Source: Azospirillum brasilense (GTDB taxonomy: Bacteria; Pseudomonadota; Alphaproteobacteria; Azospirillales; Azospirillaceae). From it: a stretch of 64,000 bases of DNA. Under the pieces are notes generated by a model that made no database searches, was not told the DNA's origin, and saw nothing but the letters and a program-made list of their open reading frames with translations. The DNA lies in the NCBI RefSeq assembly GCF_007827815.1, contig NZ_VITH01000012.1:1-64000 (forward strand). Direction: 5' to 3'. The translations under genes were made by a program, and so were the position numbers. Each line of letters starts with the position of its first letter. Positions within the stretch are counted from its first letter, which is position 1. This document shows, in pieces, positions 32,329 through 41,579 of the stretch.

Positions 32329-33528
32329 ATGCCCGACGGCAAGGACACCGGCCCCGGCGCCGACCCGGAGGCCGGGGGGACGATCACCGTCAAGGTCCTG
32401 ACCGGCATCGGCCAGGCCGATCCCCAGGAATGGGACGCCTGCGCCGGGCCGGACAACCCGTTCCTCAGCCACGCCTTCCTGCTGGCGCTGGAGGAATCGG
32501 GGTCGGCCATCGGCCGCACCGGCTGGCAGCCCAGCCACCTCGCCGCCCTCGACGGGGCGGGGCGGATCATCGGCGCGGTGCCGCTCTATCTGAAGAACCA
32601 TTCCTACGGCGAGTATGTCTTCGACCACGCCTGGGCGCACGCCTATGAGCGGGCGGGCGGGCAGTATTACCCGAAGCTGCAATGCGCCGTGCCCTTCACC
32701 CCGGTTCCGGGGCCGCGCCTGCTCGTCCGGCAAGGGGCGGGGGAGGCGGTCGCCGGCGCCTTGATCCAGGGGATGGAGGAGGTGGCGCGGCGCTACGGCG
32801 TCTCCTCCGTCCATGTCACCTTTCCGGAGGAGGCCGACTGGCGCCGTCTCGGCGCGGCCGGCTGGCTGCTGCGGGAAGGCGTGCAGTATCATTGGGAGAA
32901 CCGCGGCTACGCCAGCTTCGACGATTTCCTGGGAACGCTGAACAGCCGCAAGCGCAAGGCCATCCGCAAGGAGCGGCGCGAGGTGGCGGAGAGCAGCGTC
33001 CGGCTTCACAGCCTGACCGGCGCCGACCTGAAGCCGGAGCATTGGGACGCCTTCCACCGCTTCTATCTGGAGACCGCCGACCGGAAATGGGGCGGCGGCT
33101 ATCTGAACCGTGCCTTCTTCCGGCTTCTGGGCGAGACCATGGCCGACCGGGTCATGCTGGTGATGTGCGAGGACAACGGGGAATGGGTGGCCGGCGCCCT
33201 GAACCTGATCGGGGCCGACGCCCTCTATGGCCGCAACTGGGGCTCCGACGGCAGCTACCGTTTCCTGCATTTCGAGGCGTGCTACTACCGCGCGCTGGAC
33301 TTCGCCATCGAGCGCGGCCTCGGCCGGGTCGAGGCCGGCGCCCAGGGGGAGCACAAGATCCAGCGCGGCTATCTGCCGGTGCCGACCTACAGCGCCCACT
33401 GGGTGGCCGACCCCGGCTTCCACCGCGCCATCGCTGACTACCTGCGCCGCGAGCGGCCCGGCGTCGCGGCGGAGCGGGAGGCGCTGATGGAGCTGTCCCC
33501 CTACCGCCAGGATGGCGCATCGGAATGA
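32329..33528 (+). CDS. FemAB-like GNAT family acyltransferase (DUF482 type)
   Basis: The 399-residue product resembles the family once called DUF482, a double GNAT fold related to FemAB peptidyl transferases. Typical segments are AGPDNPFLSHAFLLALEESG, FDDFLGTLNSRKRKAIRKE and GRNWGSDGSYRFLHFEACYY. Members are predicted to transfer an acyl or aminoacyl group, perhaps to peptidoglycan or a small molecule; the substrate is not established. GAAGGAGAGAGC precedes the ATG directly. The gene ends ten bases before the convergent deaminase gene. Confidence 0.83.
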   Translation: MPDGKDTGPGADPEAGGTITVKVLTGIGQADPQEWDACAGPDNPFLSHAFLLALEESGSAIGRTGWQPSHLAALDGAGRIIGAVPLYLKNHSYGEYVFDHAWAHAYERAGGQYYPKLQCAVPFTPVPGPRLLVRQGAGEAVAGALIQGMEEVARRYGVSSVHVTFPEEADWRRLGAAGWLLREGVQYHWENRGYASFDDFLGTLNSRKRKAIRKERREVAESSVRLHSLTGADLKPEHWDAFHRFYLETADRKWGGGYLNRAFFRLLGETMADRVMLVMCEDNGEWVAGALNLIGADALYGRNWGSDGSYRFLHFEACYYRALDFAIERGLGRVEAGAQGEHKIQRGYLPVPTYSAHWVADPGFHRAIADYLRRERPGVAAEREALMELSPYRQDGASE

Positions 33529-33538
33529 TTGCGGCGGA

Positions 33539-34015
33539 TCAGTAGGGAACGCGGTCGGGCCGGGCGGCCCATTCGTCGAAGACCGCGCGCGCCTCGTCGG
33601 CCAGCAAACGCTGCATGGGGACCGCCCGCTGTTCCAGCGGCAGGGCGATTTCGGTGTAGAGGAAGGCGTCGTCGAAGCCGATGGCCGCCGCGTCGTCGCG
33701 TCCGTTGGCGTAGACGATGCGCCCGATCCGCGCCCAGTAGATGGCCGACAGGCACATCGGGCAGGGCTCGCAGCTCGTGTAGACGGTGGCGCCGGCGAGG
33801 CTGAAGCTGCCGAGGTCGCGGCAGGCGTTGCGGATGGCGACGACCTCGGCGTGCGCCGTCGGGTCGTTGCTGGAGGTCACGCAGTTCCAGCCCTCGCCGA
33901 TGATCCGGCCGTCCCGCGCGATGACCGCGCCGAAGGGGCCGCCGGCGTTGCCCTGCATGTGTGTGCGGCTGAGCGCGATGGCGCGGCGCAGGCAATCGGT
34001 ATCGAAACTCGTCAT
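33539..34015 (-). CDS. Nucleoside deaminase (CMP/dCMP deaminase superfamily)
   Basis: The 158-residue zinc enzyme has the catalytic motif HAE (His55, Glu57) and CEPCPMC, with zinc ligands Cys84 and Cys87. The N-terminus (RRAIALSR, GGPFGAVIARDG) and the segment YANGRDDAAAIGFDDAFLY resemble bacterial guanine deaminases of the GuaD type more than TadA. Guanine or a related purine is the likely substrate. GAGAGGGAAATC precedes the ATG. It is divergent from the pentapeptide protein gene. Confidence 0.85.
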   Translation of the reverse strand: MTSFDTDCLRRAIALSRTHMQGNAGGPFGAVIARDGRIIGEGWNCVTSSNDPTAHAEVVAIRNACRDLGSFSLAGATVYTSCEPCPMCLSAIYWARIGRIVYANGRDDAAAIGFDDAFLYTEIALPLEQRAVPMQRLLADEARAVFDEWAARPDRVPY

Positions 34016-34195
34016 GATTTCCCTCTCCCAAGCCCCAACCGCGTTGTGGTTCAATCGTTTAGTGACTGTTCGACAGCCTCGGCCCGGCATGCGCACGGGG
34101 CATTGCAGGGGCGGCGGACGATTGGGGATTTCCCCTTTACTGCCCCTGCGCAAGGCGTAGTGTGGGCGGGACCAGCCGACCGACGGACCCGCCCG

Positions 34196-35509
34196 ATGAC
34201 CGACCGCACCATGGATTTCCTGAAGCAGGTGCGGGACCATCTATTCTATCTCAAACTGAAGCCGGGCGGGGTGCGCCTTCAGGCGAAGGGCGTCGATCTG
34301 TCGAGGCTGCGCCTGAAGGGCTTCAATCTGCAAACGGCCATCCTCACCCAGGGCAATTTCTCCGACGCCCAGCTCGAGGAGGTCAGCTTCGCCATGTCCG
34401 ACCTGTTCGGGGCGAATTTCAGCCGGGCGAAGCTGGTGGGCTCCTCCTTCGCGCGGGCGGACCTGCGCGGGGCGAACTTTCTGAAGGCCGACCTGACCCG
34501 CACCGACTTCGAGGGGGCTGACCTGCGCCCCGGCCAGATCATGGTGCACCGCGCCGGGCGCGACGAGGATGAGGAGGAGCGGCGGCCGGCCAACCTGAAG
34601 GACGCGCGGCTGGACGGCGTCAGCTTCAAGGGCGCCGACCTCAGCCACGCCGAGTTGGCCAACGCCTCGACGGCCGGCGGTGACTTCAGCAACGCCAACC
34701 TGTTCGCCGCCAATCTGGCCGGTGCCGACCTGACCGAGGCGAATTTCAGCGGGGCCAAGATGAAGCGCGCCGTGCTGAACGGCGCCAACCTGACCCGCGC
34801 CGTCCTGCGCAACGCCGACCTGCGCGAGGCGACCCTGCGCAACGTCGATCTGACCGTGGCGGACACCCACGGCGCCAACCTGAGCGGCGCCGTCTACATG
34901 CGCAACGCCGACGCCCTGCCGACGCCGGTGCGCGGCGTGCTGGACGCCCACATCCTGTGGATCAACAGCGGCGGCGGGGCCGGGCTGCGGGCGGATTTCA
35001 CCGGGATGGACCTGCGCGGGCTGGACCTGACCGCCTGCGACCTGTCGGGCGGGGTGTTCCGCGACGCCAACCTGGACGAGGCCCGGCTGTCCAACGCCTC
35101 GCTCTCGCTGGCCGATTTCGGCGGGGCCAGCCTGCGCCGGGCGCGGCTCGACCAGGCGGTCATGACCGGGGCGAACCTGAGCGGCGCCGACCTGACCGGG
35201 GCGGACCTCCACGGCGCCGACCTCGGCATGGTGGACCTGCGCAACCCGGACGGCACGCCGACCGGGCGGAGCTGGCCGGCCAACCTGACCGGCGCCACCC
35301 TGACCGCCGCCGACCTGCGCGGCGCCCGGCTGACCGGAGCGAAGCTGGCCGGCGCCAGTTTCGAGATGGCCAACCTCGCCTCCGCCGACCTGCGCGGCTG
35401 CGACGATGCGGCGGCGAACCTGTCGAAGGCCAGCCTGATGGGCGCCCGCAGGGGCCCGCTGGAGACGCGGCCGCCGCGCGACGGCGGCGGCCCCCTCATC
35501 GCCCTGTAA
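34196..35509 (+). CDS. Pentapeptide repeat protein
   Basis: The 437-residue product is built almost wholly of A(D/N)LxX pentapeptides, which form a right-handed square beta-helix. Two breaks occur: an acidic insert near 115-135 (RAGRDEDEEERRP) and the segment DAHILWINSGGGAGLRADF near 247, which recurs in related alphaproteobacterial proteins. There is no signal peptide or membrane segment. Some pentapeptide proteins mimic DNA and protect gyrase, but nothing here supports that role. The start MTDRTMDFLKQ was chosen as the first ATG giving the structured N-terminus. Confidence 0.88.
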   Translation: MTDRTMDFLKQVRDHLFYLKLKPGGVRLQAKGVDLSRLRLKGFNLQTAILTQGNFSDAQLEEVSFAMSDLFGANFSRAKLVGSSFARADLRGANFLKADLTRTDFEGADLRPGQIMVHRAGRDEDEEERRPANLKDARLDGVSFKGADLSHAELANASTAGGDFSNANLFAANLAGADLTEANFSGAKMKRAVLNGANLTRAVLRNADLREATLRNVDLTVADTHGANLSGAVYMRNADALPTPVRGVLDAHILWINSGGGAGLRADFTGMDLRGLDLTACDLSGGVFRDANLDEARLSNASLSLADFGGASLRRARLDQAVMTGANLSGADLTGADLHGADLGMVDLRNPDGTPTGRSWPANLTGATLTAADLRGARLTGAKLAGASFEMANLASADLRGCDDAAANLSKASLMGARRGPLETRPPRDGGGPLIAL

Positions 35510-35512
35510 CCG

Positions 35513-36625
35513 TTACTTCCAGGCGGCGAGCACCGCGGCGGCGGTGGAATCGCGCAAGGGCGCGCGTTCGGGCGGGGTGCCGCCGTCGACGCGCAGGCCC
35601 ATCAGGGTCTCCACCAACGGCTCCGGCCCCGGCGTGACGCGGATCTGGCCGCGGGCGGCGATGTGCGGGTGGTCCGGCATCTCCGCCAGCGTCGGCAGCG
35701 CCTCGAAGCAGCAGTCCACGGGGTCGAGCAACCCCTTCCAATCGGCGAGACTGCGGCTGGCGAACAGGGCGTCTAGCTCCGCGATCAGGTCACTCTGGGG
35801 CAACGGGTCGCCCTGCCGGGCGGTCCAGTCGGGCCGTCCCACCGCCTCGCAGAAGCCTTGCCAGAACTTGGCCTCCAGCGCCGACAGGGTGGCGAAGCGG
35901 CCGTCGGCGGTGCGGTAGATGCGGTAGCAGGCGGCCCCGCCGGACAGCAGCGCCTCGCCGCGCCCCGGCACCTCGCCGCGGGCGTCGGCGGTCAGGTTGA
36001 AACCCTGCCAGCCCAGCACCGTCTCCATGATCGACAGGTCGAGGAAGCAGCCTTCGCCGCTGCGCTGGCGCCCGAACAGGGCGGCGACCACCGCCAGCGC
36101 CGCCTGCTGGGCCGAGGCGAAGTCGGCGACCGGCGGGTGGCTGATCGAGGGGCGGTCGGGCGTGCCCGAGGAGTCCAGGCCGCCGCCGACCGCCATGTAG
36201 TTCAGGTCATGGCCGGCCCGCCGGGCGTAAGGACCGCCGCTGCCCCAGCCGGACAGGCTGGCGTGGACCAGCCCTGGGTTCAGCGCGCGCAGCCGGGCGT
36301 GGCCCACCCCCAGCTTGTCCAGCACGCCGGGGCGGTAGCTTTCCACCAGGGCGTCGGCCCCGACGATCAAGGTCTCGAAGGCGGCGCGGTCGCCCTCGTC
36401 CTTCAGGTTCAGGCGGATGACCGTCTTGCCGGCGTTCAGCAGCTTGTAGGCGGCGGTCGTGCCGTCGGCGTCGGTGGGACCCATCCGGCGCAGCGGGTCG
36501 CCGCTCGGCGGCTCCACCTTCACCACTTCGGCGCCGAGGTCGGCCAGCATCTGGGCGGCGTAGGGCCCCGGCAGATACTGGCCGAGGTCGATGACGCGCA
36601 GTCCGCTCAGGAAGGGCAGGGGCAT
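35513..36625 (-). CDS. Class III CoA-transferase (CaiB/BaiF family)
   Basis: The family moves CoA between carboxylic acids or, as alpha-methylacyl-CoA racemase, epimerises acyl-CoA. The 370-residue product has the N-terminal LSGLRVIDLGQYLPGPYAAQ, the segment VVKVEPPSGDP and the key aspartate Asp168 in PPVADFASAQQ. The segment GHDLNYMAVGG, with an intact Gly-His-Asp, matches the racemase subgroup best. Its substrate cannot be deduced. It is convergent with the pentapeptide gene and divergent from yegP. Confidence 0.88.
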   Translation of the reverse strand: MPLPFLSGLRVIDLGQYLPGPYAAQMLADLGAEVVKVEPPSGDPLRRMGPTDADGTTAAYKLLNAGKTVIRLNLKDEGDRAAFETLIVGADALVESYRPGVLDKLGVGHARLRALNPGLVHASLSGWGSGGPYARRAGHDLNYMAVGGGLDSSGTPDRPSISHPPVADFASAQQAALAVVAALFGRQRSGEGCFLDLSIMETVLGWQGFNLTADARGEVPGRGEALLSGGAACYRIYRTADGRFATLSALEAKFWQGFCEAVGRPDWTARQGDPLPQSDLIAELDALFASRSLADWKGLLDPVDCCFEALPTLAEMPDHPHIAARGQIRVTPGPEPLVETLMGLRVDGGTPPERAPLRDSTAAAVLAAWK

Positions 36626-36776
36626 GGTGCGTTTCCTTGTTCTTCGTTTTTGGGGGTCTGTCTGGTGGCGCCGCCGGGACGAGTGTCCGCGATGGGGCGT
36701 CAGGAATGCAACCGTCCGCCCTTCACATTCGTGCCGCCTCCACCGTCGATATCAGACCGATGGTGAGGAGGAAAAC

Positions 36777-36968
36777 ATGTCCACGGCCAAGGCTTCCAAG
36801 TACAAGGTCTACAAGGATCACCGCAACGAATGGCGCTGGACCTTCCACGCCGCCAACGGCGAAGTCATCGCCGTCAGCAGCGAGGGCTACACGGCCGAGC
36901 GCGATTGCCTGCACGGCATCGTCCTGATGAAGGCGTCCAACGACGCGGTCGTCGTGGTCGAGGAATGA
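36777..36968 (+). CDS. YegP/DUF1508 family small protein
   Basis: The 63-residue product has one YegP unit: YKVYKDHRNEWRWTFHAANG, then SSEGYTAERDC and SNDAVVVV. In other bacteria the unit is often doubled; here it is single. The function is unknown, but members are frequent stress-associated cytoplasmic proteins. AGGAGGAAAAC precedes the ATG, so expression is likely strong. A terminator follows the stop. Confidence 0.85.
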   Translation: MSTAKASKYKVYKDHRNEWRWTFHAANGEVIAVSSEGYTAERDCLHGIVLMKASNDAVVVVEE

Positions 36969-37013
36969 TGGTCGAGGAATAACCGCCCGGCGGCCCGCCG
37001 ACCGGACAAAAAG

Positions 37014-37039
37014 AAAGGGGGCCTTGCGGCCCCCTTTTT
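37014..37039. terminator. Bidirectional terminator between yegP-like gene and clpA
   Basis: AAAGGGGGCC pairs with GGCCCCCTTT around a TTGC loop, flanked by an A-run and a T-run. It serves the convergent yegP-like and clpA genes. Confidence 0.85.
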
Positions 37040-37060
37040 CGCGTTCCGTGCGAGCCGGCG

Positions 37061-39376
37061 TCATTCCGCCAGTTCGTGCACGACCTCGTCCTCGTCCTCG
37101 TCGCCGGAGCGCCGCTTGCGCGACCCCTCGGTGTACTCGAAGGCGGGCTTGTCGTCCTTCACGGTGACCTTGACCAGACCGCCCTTGGCGAGCTTGCCGA
37201 ACAGCAGCTCCTCCGCCAGCGGCTTCTTCAGGTGCTCCTGGATCACGCGGCCCAGCGGACGCGCGCCGTAGAGCGGGTCGTAGCCCTTCTTGCCCAGCCA
37301 CTCGCGGGCCTGATCGTCGAGTTCGATCGTGACGCCGCGGTCCTCGAGCTGCGCCTCCATCTGCATGATGAACTTGTCCACCACGCGGTTGATGACCTCC
37401 TGGGTCAGCGGCGCGAAGGGGATGATCGCATCCAGACGGTTGCGGAACTCCGGCGTGAACAGCTTCTCGACCGCTTCCATGTCCTCGCCGACCCGACGCT
37501 CGCGCTCGAAGCCGATGGCCGGCTTGGCCATGTCCGAGGCGCCCGCGTTGGAGGTCATGATGAGGATGACGTTGCGGAAGTCCACCGTCTTGCCGTTGTG
37601 GTCGGTCAGCTTGCCGTGATCCATGATCTGCAACAGGATGTTGAACAGATCCGGATGGGCTTTCTCGATCTCGTCGAGCAGCAGCACGCAATGCGGATGC
37701 TGGTCGATGGCGTCGGTCAGCAGGCCGCCCTGGTCGAACCCGACATAGCCCGGAGGGGCGCCGATCAGGCGGGAGACCGTGTGCCGCTCCATGTACTCCG
37801 ACATGTCGAAGCGGGTCAGCTCGATGCCCAGCGTGAGGGAGAGCTGGCGGGCCACCTCGGTCTTGCCGACGCCGGTCGGGCCGGTGAACAGGTAGTTGCC
37901 GATCGGCTTCTCCGGTTCGCGCAGGCCGGCGCGGGCCAGCTTGATGGCGGAGACCAGCGCGTCGATGGCCTTGTTCTGGCCGAAGACCATGGTCTTCAGG
38001 TCGCGCTCCAGGTTGAGGAGCGTCTCCTTGTCGTCGCGGCTGACCGACTTCGGCGGGATGCGGGCGATCTTGGCGACCACCGCCTCCACGTCCTTGACGG
38101 AGATCTTCTTCTTCCGCTTGTTCTCCGGCAGCAGCATCTGCGCGGCGCCGACCTCGTCGATGATGTCGATGGCCTTGTCCGGCAGCTTGCGGTCGCCGAT
38201 GTACTTCGCGGACAGCTCCACCGCCGAACGGATCGCGTCGTTGGTGTAGCTCACCCGGTGATGCTTTTCGTAGTAGGTCTTGATCCCCTGGAGGATCTTG
38301 ATCGCATCCTCGACCGTCGGCTCGTTGACGTCGATCTTCTGGAAGCGCCGGACGAGCGCCCGGTCCTTCTCGAAATAGTTCCGGTATTCCTTGTAGGTCG
38401 TCGAACCGATGCAACGCAGCGAGCCGGAGGCGAGGGCCGGCTTCAGCAGGTTCGAGGCGTCCATCGCACCGCCCGAGGTCGCACCGGCGCCGATGACCGT
38501 GTGGATCTCGTCGATGAAGAGGACGGCACCTTCCGTGGCCTCCAGTTCGGAGACGACGGCCTTGAGGCGCTCTTCGAAGTCGCCGCGGTACCGCGTACCG
38601 GCGAGCAGGGAGCCCATGTCGAGCGCGAAGATGGTGGCGCCCTTCAGCACCTCCGGAACCTCGCCATGGACGATGCGGCGGGCCAGCCCCTCGGCGATGG
38701 CGGTCTTGCCGACACCGGGGTCACCGACATACAGCGGGTTGTTCTTCGACCGCCGGCACAGGATCTGGATGGTCCGTTCGACCTCCTGCTCCCGTCCGAT
38801 CAGCGGATCGATCTTCCCGCTGGCCGCCTTCTTGTTCAGGTTGACGCAATAAGCCTCTAGGGCTTCGCTGCCTTTCTTCACGACCTTCTCCGCCGCCGCG
38901 TCCTCGTCGGCTCCGGTAACGCGCTTCGCTTCCGAGCGGCCCGGGGCCTTCGCGATTCCGTGAGAGATGTAGTTCACCGCGTCGAAACGGGTCATCTCCT
39001 GCTCCTGCAGGAAATAGACCGCGTGGCTTTCGCGTTCAGAGAACAGGGCGACGAGCACATTTGCTCCCGTCACCTCTTCACGCCCCGACGACTGGACGTG
39101 GATGGCCGCGCGTTGCAGCACCCGCTGGAAGCCAGCCGTCGGCTTGGCATCATCGGGCCTGTTCGTGATCAGGTTCGCAAGCTCGTTGTCGAGGTAATCC
39201 GAGAGTTCGGCGCGCAGTCGGTCCAGATCGACCCCACAAGCGCGCAAGACGGCCATGGCATCGGCATCCTCGGTCAATGCGAGCAGCAAGTGTTCGAGCG
39301 TCGCGTATTCGTGCCTGCGCTCGTTCGCATGGGCCAGGGCTCGGTGCAGCGTCTGTTCCAAGTTACGCGACAGCAT
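37061..39376 (-). CDS. clpA: ATP-dependent Clp protease ATP-binding subunit ClpA
   Basis: ClpA is the hexameric AAA+ unfoldase that feeds ClpP. The 771-residue product has the N-domain (LEQTLHRALAHANERRHEYA), two AAA+ modules with Walker A motifs GDPGVGKT near 215 and GPTGVGKT near 495, and Walker B FIDEIH and LLDEIEKAHP. A ClpP-binding loop is expected between the Walker A and B motifs of the second module; the typical IGL/IGF tripeptide appears as IGF in KPAIGFERER. A Lys/Arg- and Asp/Glu-rich tail ends the protein. The start is eight bases after clpS, so the two are coupled. Confidence 0.96.
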   Translation of the reverse strand: MLSRNLEQTLHRALAHANERRHEYATLEHLLLALTEDADAMAVLRACGVDLDRLRAELSDYLDNELANLITNRPDDAKPTAGFQRVLQRAAIHVQSSGREEVTGANVLVALFSERESHAVYFLQEQEMTRFDAVNYISHGIAKAPGRSEAKRVTGADEDAAAEKVVKKGSEALEAYCVNLNKKAASGKIDPLIGREQEVERTIQILCRRSKNNPLYVGDPGVGKTAIAEGLARRIVHGEVPEVLKGATIFALDMGSLLAGTRYRGDFEERLKAVVSELEATEGAVLFIDEIHTVIGAGATSGGAMDASNLLKPALASGSLRCIGSTTYKEYRNYFEKDRALVRRFQKIDVNEPTVEDAIKILQGIKTYYEKHHRVSYTNDAIRSAVELSAKYIGDRKLPDKAIDIIDEVGAAQMLLPENKRKKKISVKDVEAVVAKIARIPPKSVSRDDKETLLNLERDLKTMVFGQNKAIDALVSAIKLARAGLREPEKPIGNYLFTGPTGVGKTEVARQLSLTLGIELTRFDMSEYMERHTVSRLIGAPPGYVGFDQGGLLTDAIDQHPHCVLLLDEIEKAHPDLFNILLQIMDHGKLTDHNGKTVDFRNVILIMTSNAGASDMAKPAIGFERERRVGEDMEAVEKLFTPEFRNRLDAIIPFAPLTQEVINRVVDKFIMQMEAQLEDRGVTIELDDQAREWLGKKGYDPLYGARPLGRVIQEHLKKPLAEELLFGKLAKGGLVKVTVKDDKPAFEYTEGSRKRRSGDEDEDEVVHELAE

Positions 39377-39384
39377 CTGTGGCC

Positions 39385-39711
39385 TTAATCCTTTTCTAGC
39401 GTACATTGCAGCGGGTGCTGGTTCTGGCGCGCAAAGTCCATCACCTGCGTGACTTTCGTCTCCGCCACTTCGTAGGTGAACACGCCGCACAAGCCCACAC
39501 CCCGCCGGTGCACATGCAGCATGATCCGCGTAGCCTCCTCGCGCGACTTGGCAAAGAAGCGCTCCAAGACATGAACGACGAATTCCATAGGTGTGTAGTC
39601 GTCGTTCAACATCAAGACCTTATACATCGAGGGCTTTTTAGTCTTAGGCTTGGTTTTGATAACCACGCCCGTGGTGGTGCCCTCGTCGCCGTGCTTGTCG
39701 TTTTCGGCCAT
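39385..39711 (-). CDS. clpS: ATP-dependent Clp protease adaptor ClpS
   Basis: ClpS delivers N-degron substrates to ClpA. The 108-residue product has the conserved core MYKVLMLNDDYTPMEFVVHV, where Asn and Asp contact the substrate N-terminus, and the MLHVHRRG segment with His for the alpha-amino group. A 30-residue Lys/Thr-rich extension precedes the core. It lies directly upstream of clpA, the standard order. Upstream (39712-39950) there is no other gene; the promoter is not obvious. Confidence 0.96.
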   Translation of the reverse strand: MAENDKHGDEGTTTGVVIKTKPKTKKPSMYKVLMLNDDYTPMEFVVHVLERFFAKSREEATRIMLHVHRRGVGLCGVFTYEVAETKVTQVMDFARQNQHPLQCTLEKD

Positions 39712-40166
39712 GGTCTCAACAGGTCAACATCGCGATGTACGTCGCATGAATGATATGAGAACTCCGGGCGCGGTGGGAAGGGGCCGTTTTCGGTGAGTCC
39801 CCATTTGGGAGAGGCCCATTCGGAACAAGACCTGCCCGGCTACCCCGGAATTGGTGGATAAACCCGTGCGCTGCGGCGGAATGGCCGCACCGTCGTGCCA
39901 TAAATGGCACGGCCGGCATCCTGTACATGTCCACCGCACCCAAAACAAACAAGCCCGGCGGTCGAAACCGCCGGGCTTACCCGGAACTTCACAATGCCGT
40001 GAGGCGGCAGGATTTAAAGCGGTACCGCCTTGCGCCGTCCGCACCCCCGGACGGTAGCGTCCCGGGGGCGACGGAGGTGGGAGCCGCCCCGGCCTCGCGG
40101 CCGGGTCTATGGAATTGCTGGCTCCGGGACATTTTGTCTCAGGCTGACGTCTGGGACCGGCCGGGA
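39712..40166. other. Gene-free region between phasin 1 and clpS
   Basis: The region holds the terminator at 39951-39978 and otherwise no gene that I can support. About 190 bases (39979-40166) would form a long 3' untranslated part of the phasin 1 message; a small RNA there is possible but not shown. Confidence 0.4.
39951..39978 (-). terminator. Terminator of phasin 1 gene
   Basis: AAGCCCGGCGGT pairs perfectly with ACCGCCGGGCTT around a four-base loop. On the reverse strand TTGTTTGTTTTGGG follows, so it ends the phasin 1 transcript. Confidence 0.75.
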
Positions 40167-40652
40167 TCAGGCGGCCTTCGCCGCGACCGGCTTGGACAGC
40201 GTCTCGACCGTGACCTGGAGGCGGTCGTTGATCGGCGCGAAGGCGTCCTTGGCGGTCTTCAGCGACAGCTCCTGCAGCTTGGCGCTCTCCTTGACGAAGG
40301 TCTCGAAGCTCGCCTTGGCGAAGCTGCTCTGCAGCTCGACCAGCTCCTGGACGGTCTTGACGGCCAGCAGGGCCTTGCCGGTGGCGGCGCTCTTTTCCAG
40401 CGAGGACTGGGTGAAGGAGGCGACCTGCTTGCCGGCTTCCTCGGCGCCCTTGGCGACGATGGTGCCCGACTTCACGACGGCGTCGACGTTGCCCTTGGTC
40501 AGGGCGGTCAGCTCGTCGAAGCCCTTGAGGAGCTGGGCGGAGGCCTTCTCGAACTGCTCCTGCTGGGCCTTGACCAGGCCGTCCACGTTCTGCTTGGCGG
40601 CGGAGACGGCGTCTTCGAAGGTCTTGGTGGCGGCGGCGAACTTGTCGGTCAT
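40167..40652 (-). CDS. Phasin family protein 1
   Basis: Phasins coat polyhydroxyalkanoate granules. The 161-residue, all-helical, Ala/Lys/Glu-rich protein has the family pattern (FEDAVSAAKQNVDGLVKAQQ; TVQELVELQSSFAKASFE; FVKESAKLQELSLKTAKDA). It is about half identical in pattern to the phasin encoded 270 bases upstream, so the two are tandem duplicates with separate promoters. AGGAGC precedes the start. Two TGC-N3-GCA sites flank its promoter, which points to PhaR control. Confidence 0.92.
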   Translation of the reverse strand: MTDKFAAATKTFEDAVSAAKQNVDGLVKAQQEQFEKASAQLLKGFDELTALTKGNVDAVVKSGTIVAKGAEEAGKQVASFTQSSLEKSAATGKALLAVKTVQELVELQSSFAKASFETFVKESAKLQELSLKTAKDAFAPINDRLQVTVETLSKPVAAKAA

Positions 40653-40760
40653 GGAACGGCTCCTCGAATTTCATCGGGTTGACCCGCGCCGGACCCACCG
40701 ATTGGCGACCGCGCGGATGATCCGACCAGCGACCCCGTGGTTTCGGGCGTCGGGTCGATG

Positions 40761-40830
40761 CTGCAATGCAACATGACTAAACTTAGGGCAGGCGCTTGCG
40801 CTTGTCAACGGGATTTTGTGCGGTGCACAA
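40761..40830 (-). promoter_or_regulatory. Phasin 1 promoter with two PhaR-like operators
   Basis: On the reverse strand TTGACA (40803-40808) and TAAGTT (40780-40785) are 17 bases apart. One palindrome, TTGTGC-N3-GCACAA (40816-40830), lies upstream of the -35 and a second, CTGCAATGCAA (40761-40771, plus strand), lies at the start site. Both contain TGC-N3-GCA. Their centres are 57 bases apart. Confidence 0.7.
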
Positions 40831-40867
40831 AAACTTTGACGCGTCCCGGAGGCCCCTTTGCGCGCGG

Positions 40868-40895
40868 AGCCCGGCCGTCGGGGGACGGCCGGGCT
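40868..40895 (-). terminator. Hairpin downstream of phasin 2
   Basis: AGCCCGGCCGTC pairs with GACGGCCGGGCT around GGGG. It begins 25 bases after the phasin 2 stop but has no T-run, so termination may be partial. Confidence 0.45.
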
Positions 40896-40919
40896 CCGTG
40901 GTGTCGCCGTGCCGGCGGA

Positions 40920-41456
40920 TCAGGCCGCGATCGGCTTGGACAGCGTGCTGACGGTGACCGACACGCGGTCCTTCAGCGGGGTCAGGGCCGCCGTGGCGAC
41001 GCGGGTGCCGATGCCCTGGAGGCGGGAGGACTCCGCGACGAAGGCGTCGAAGCTGGCCTTCACATACTCGCTCTGGAGATCGACGACCTCCTTCAGTGAC
41101 TTGGCGGTCAACAGGGCCTTGCCGGTGGTGACCGACTTGTCGAAGGAGGCCTGGGCGTAGGCGGTCACCTCGCGGGTCAGCTCCTCCGCGCCCTGGGTGG
41201 CGATGCTGCCGCTCTGGATCAGCGCCTCGACGTTGGCCTTGTTCAGGGCCTGCAGCTCGGAGGAGATCTTCAGGAGCTGCGCGGACAGCTTCTCGACCTG
41301 CTCCTTGGTGGCGGAGGCGGTCTGCTCGAACGTCTTCGCGGCCTGCTCCTGGCCGGCCTTGACGAAGCCCTCGACCTGCTCCTTGGCCTGGGCGGCGGCG
41401 TTCTCGAACGCCTGGGTGGGGGCGGGGGCCGGCTTGGCCTTCGTCACGGTCGTCAT
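40920..41456 (-). CDS. Phasin family protein 2
   Basis: The 178-residue helical phasin is a paralogue of the protein encoded at 40167, with the same core order (ALNKANVEALIQSGSIATQG; SLKEVVDLQSEYVKASFDAF; STLSKPIAA at the end, like TLSKPVAAKAA in phasin 1). It has a longer N-terminus of Lys/Pro/Ala-rich residues. The start MTTVTKAKPAP was chosen because AAGGAACGCAAGGC precedes it; the longer open frame upstream covers the promoter. Control elements match those of phasin 1. Confidence 0.92.
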   Translation of the reverse strand: MTTVTKAKPAPAPTQAFENAAAQAKEQVEGFVKAGQEQAAKTFEQTASATKEQVEKLSAQLLKISSELQALNKANVEALIQSGSIATQGAEELTREVTAYAQASFDKSVTTGKALLTAKSLKEVVDLQSEYVKASFDAFVAESSRLQGIGTRVATAALTPLKDRVSVTVSTLSKPIAA

Positions 41457-41579
41457 GCCTTGCGTTCCTTCCTTCGTCGAAGCCCGGCGCGCAATACCCG
41501 GACCGGCGGACCGTCCGCCAGCGGGGCGCAGACCGGCTGCGTTGGGTGTGGTCCGGAGCGATGCCGGACCGGAAAAATG

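Noticed and set aside
39905..39921. Second sigma-54-like site (TGGCACGGCCGGCATCC)
   Set aside because: The -24 half matches but the -12 TTGC is missing, and it does not point at a gene start at useful distance.
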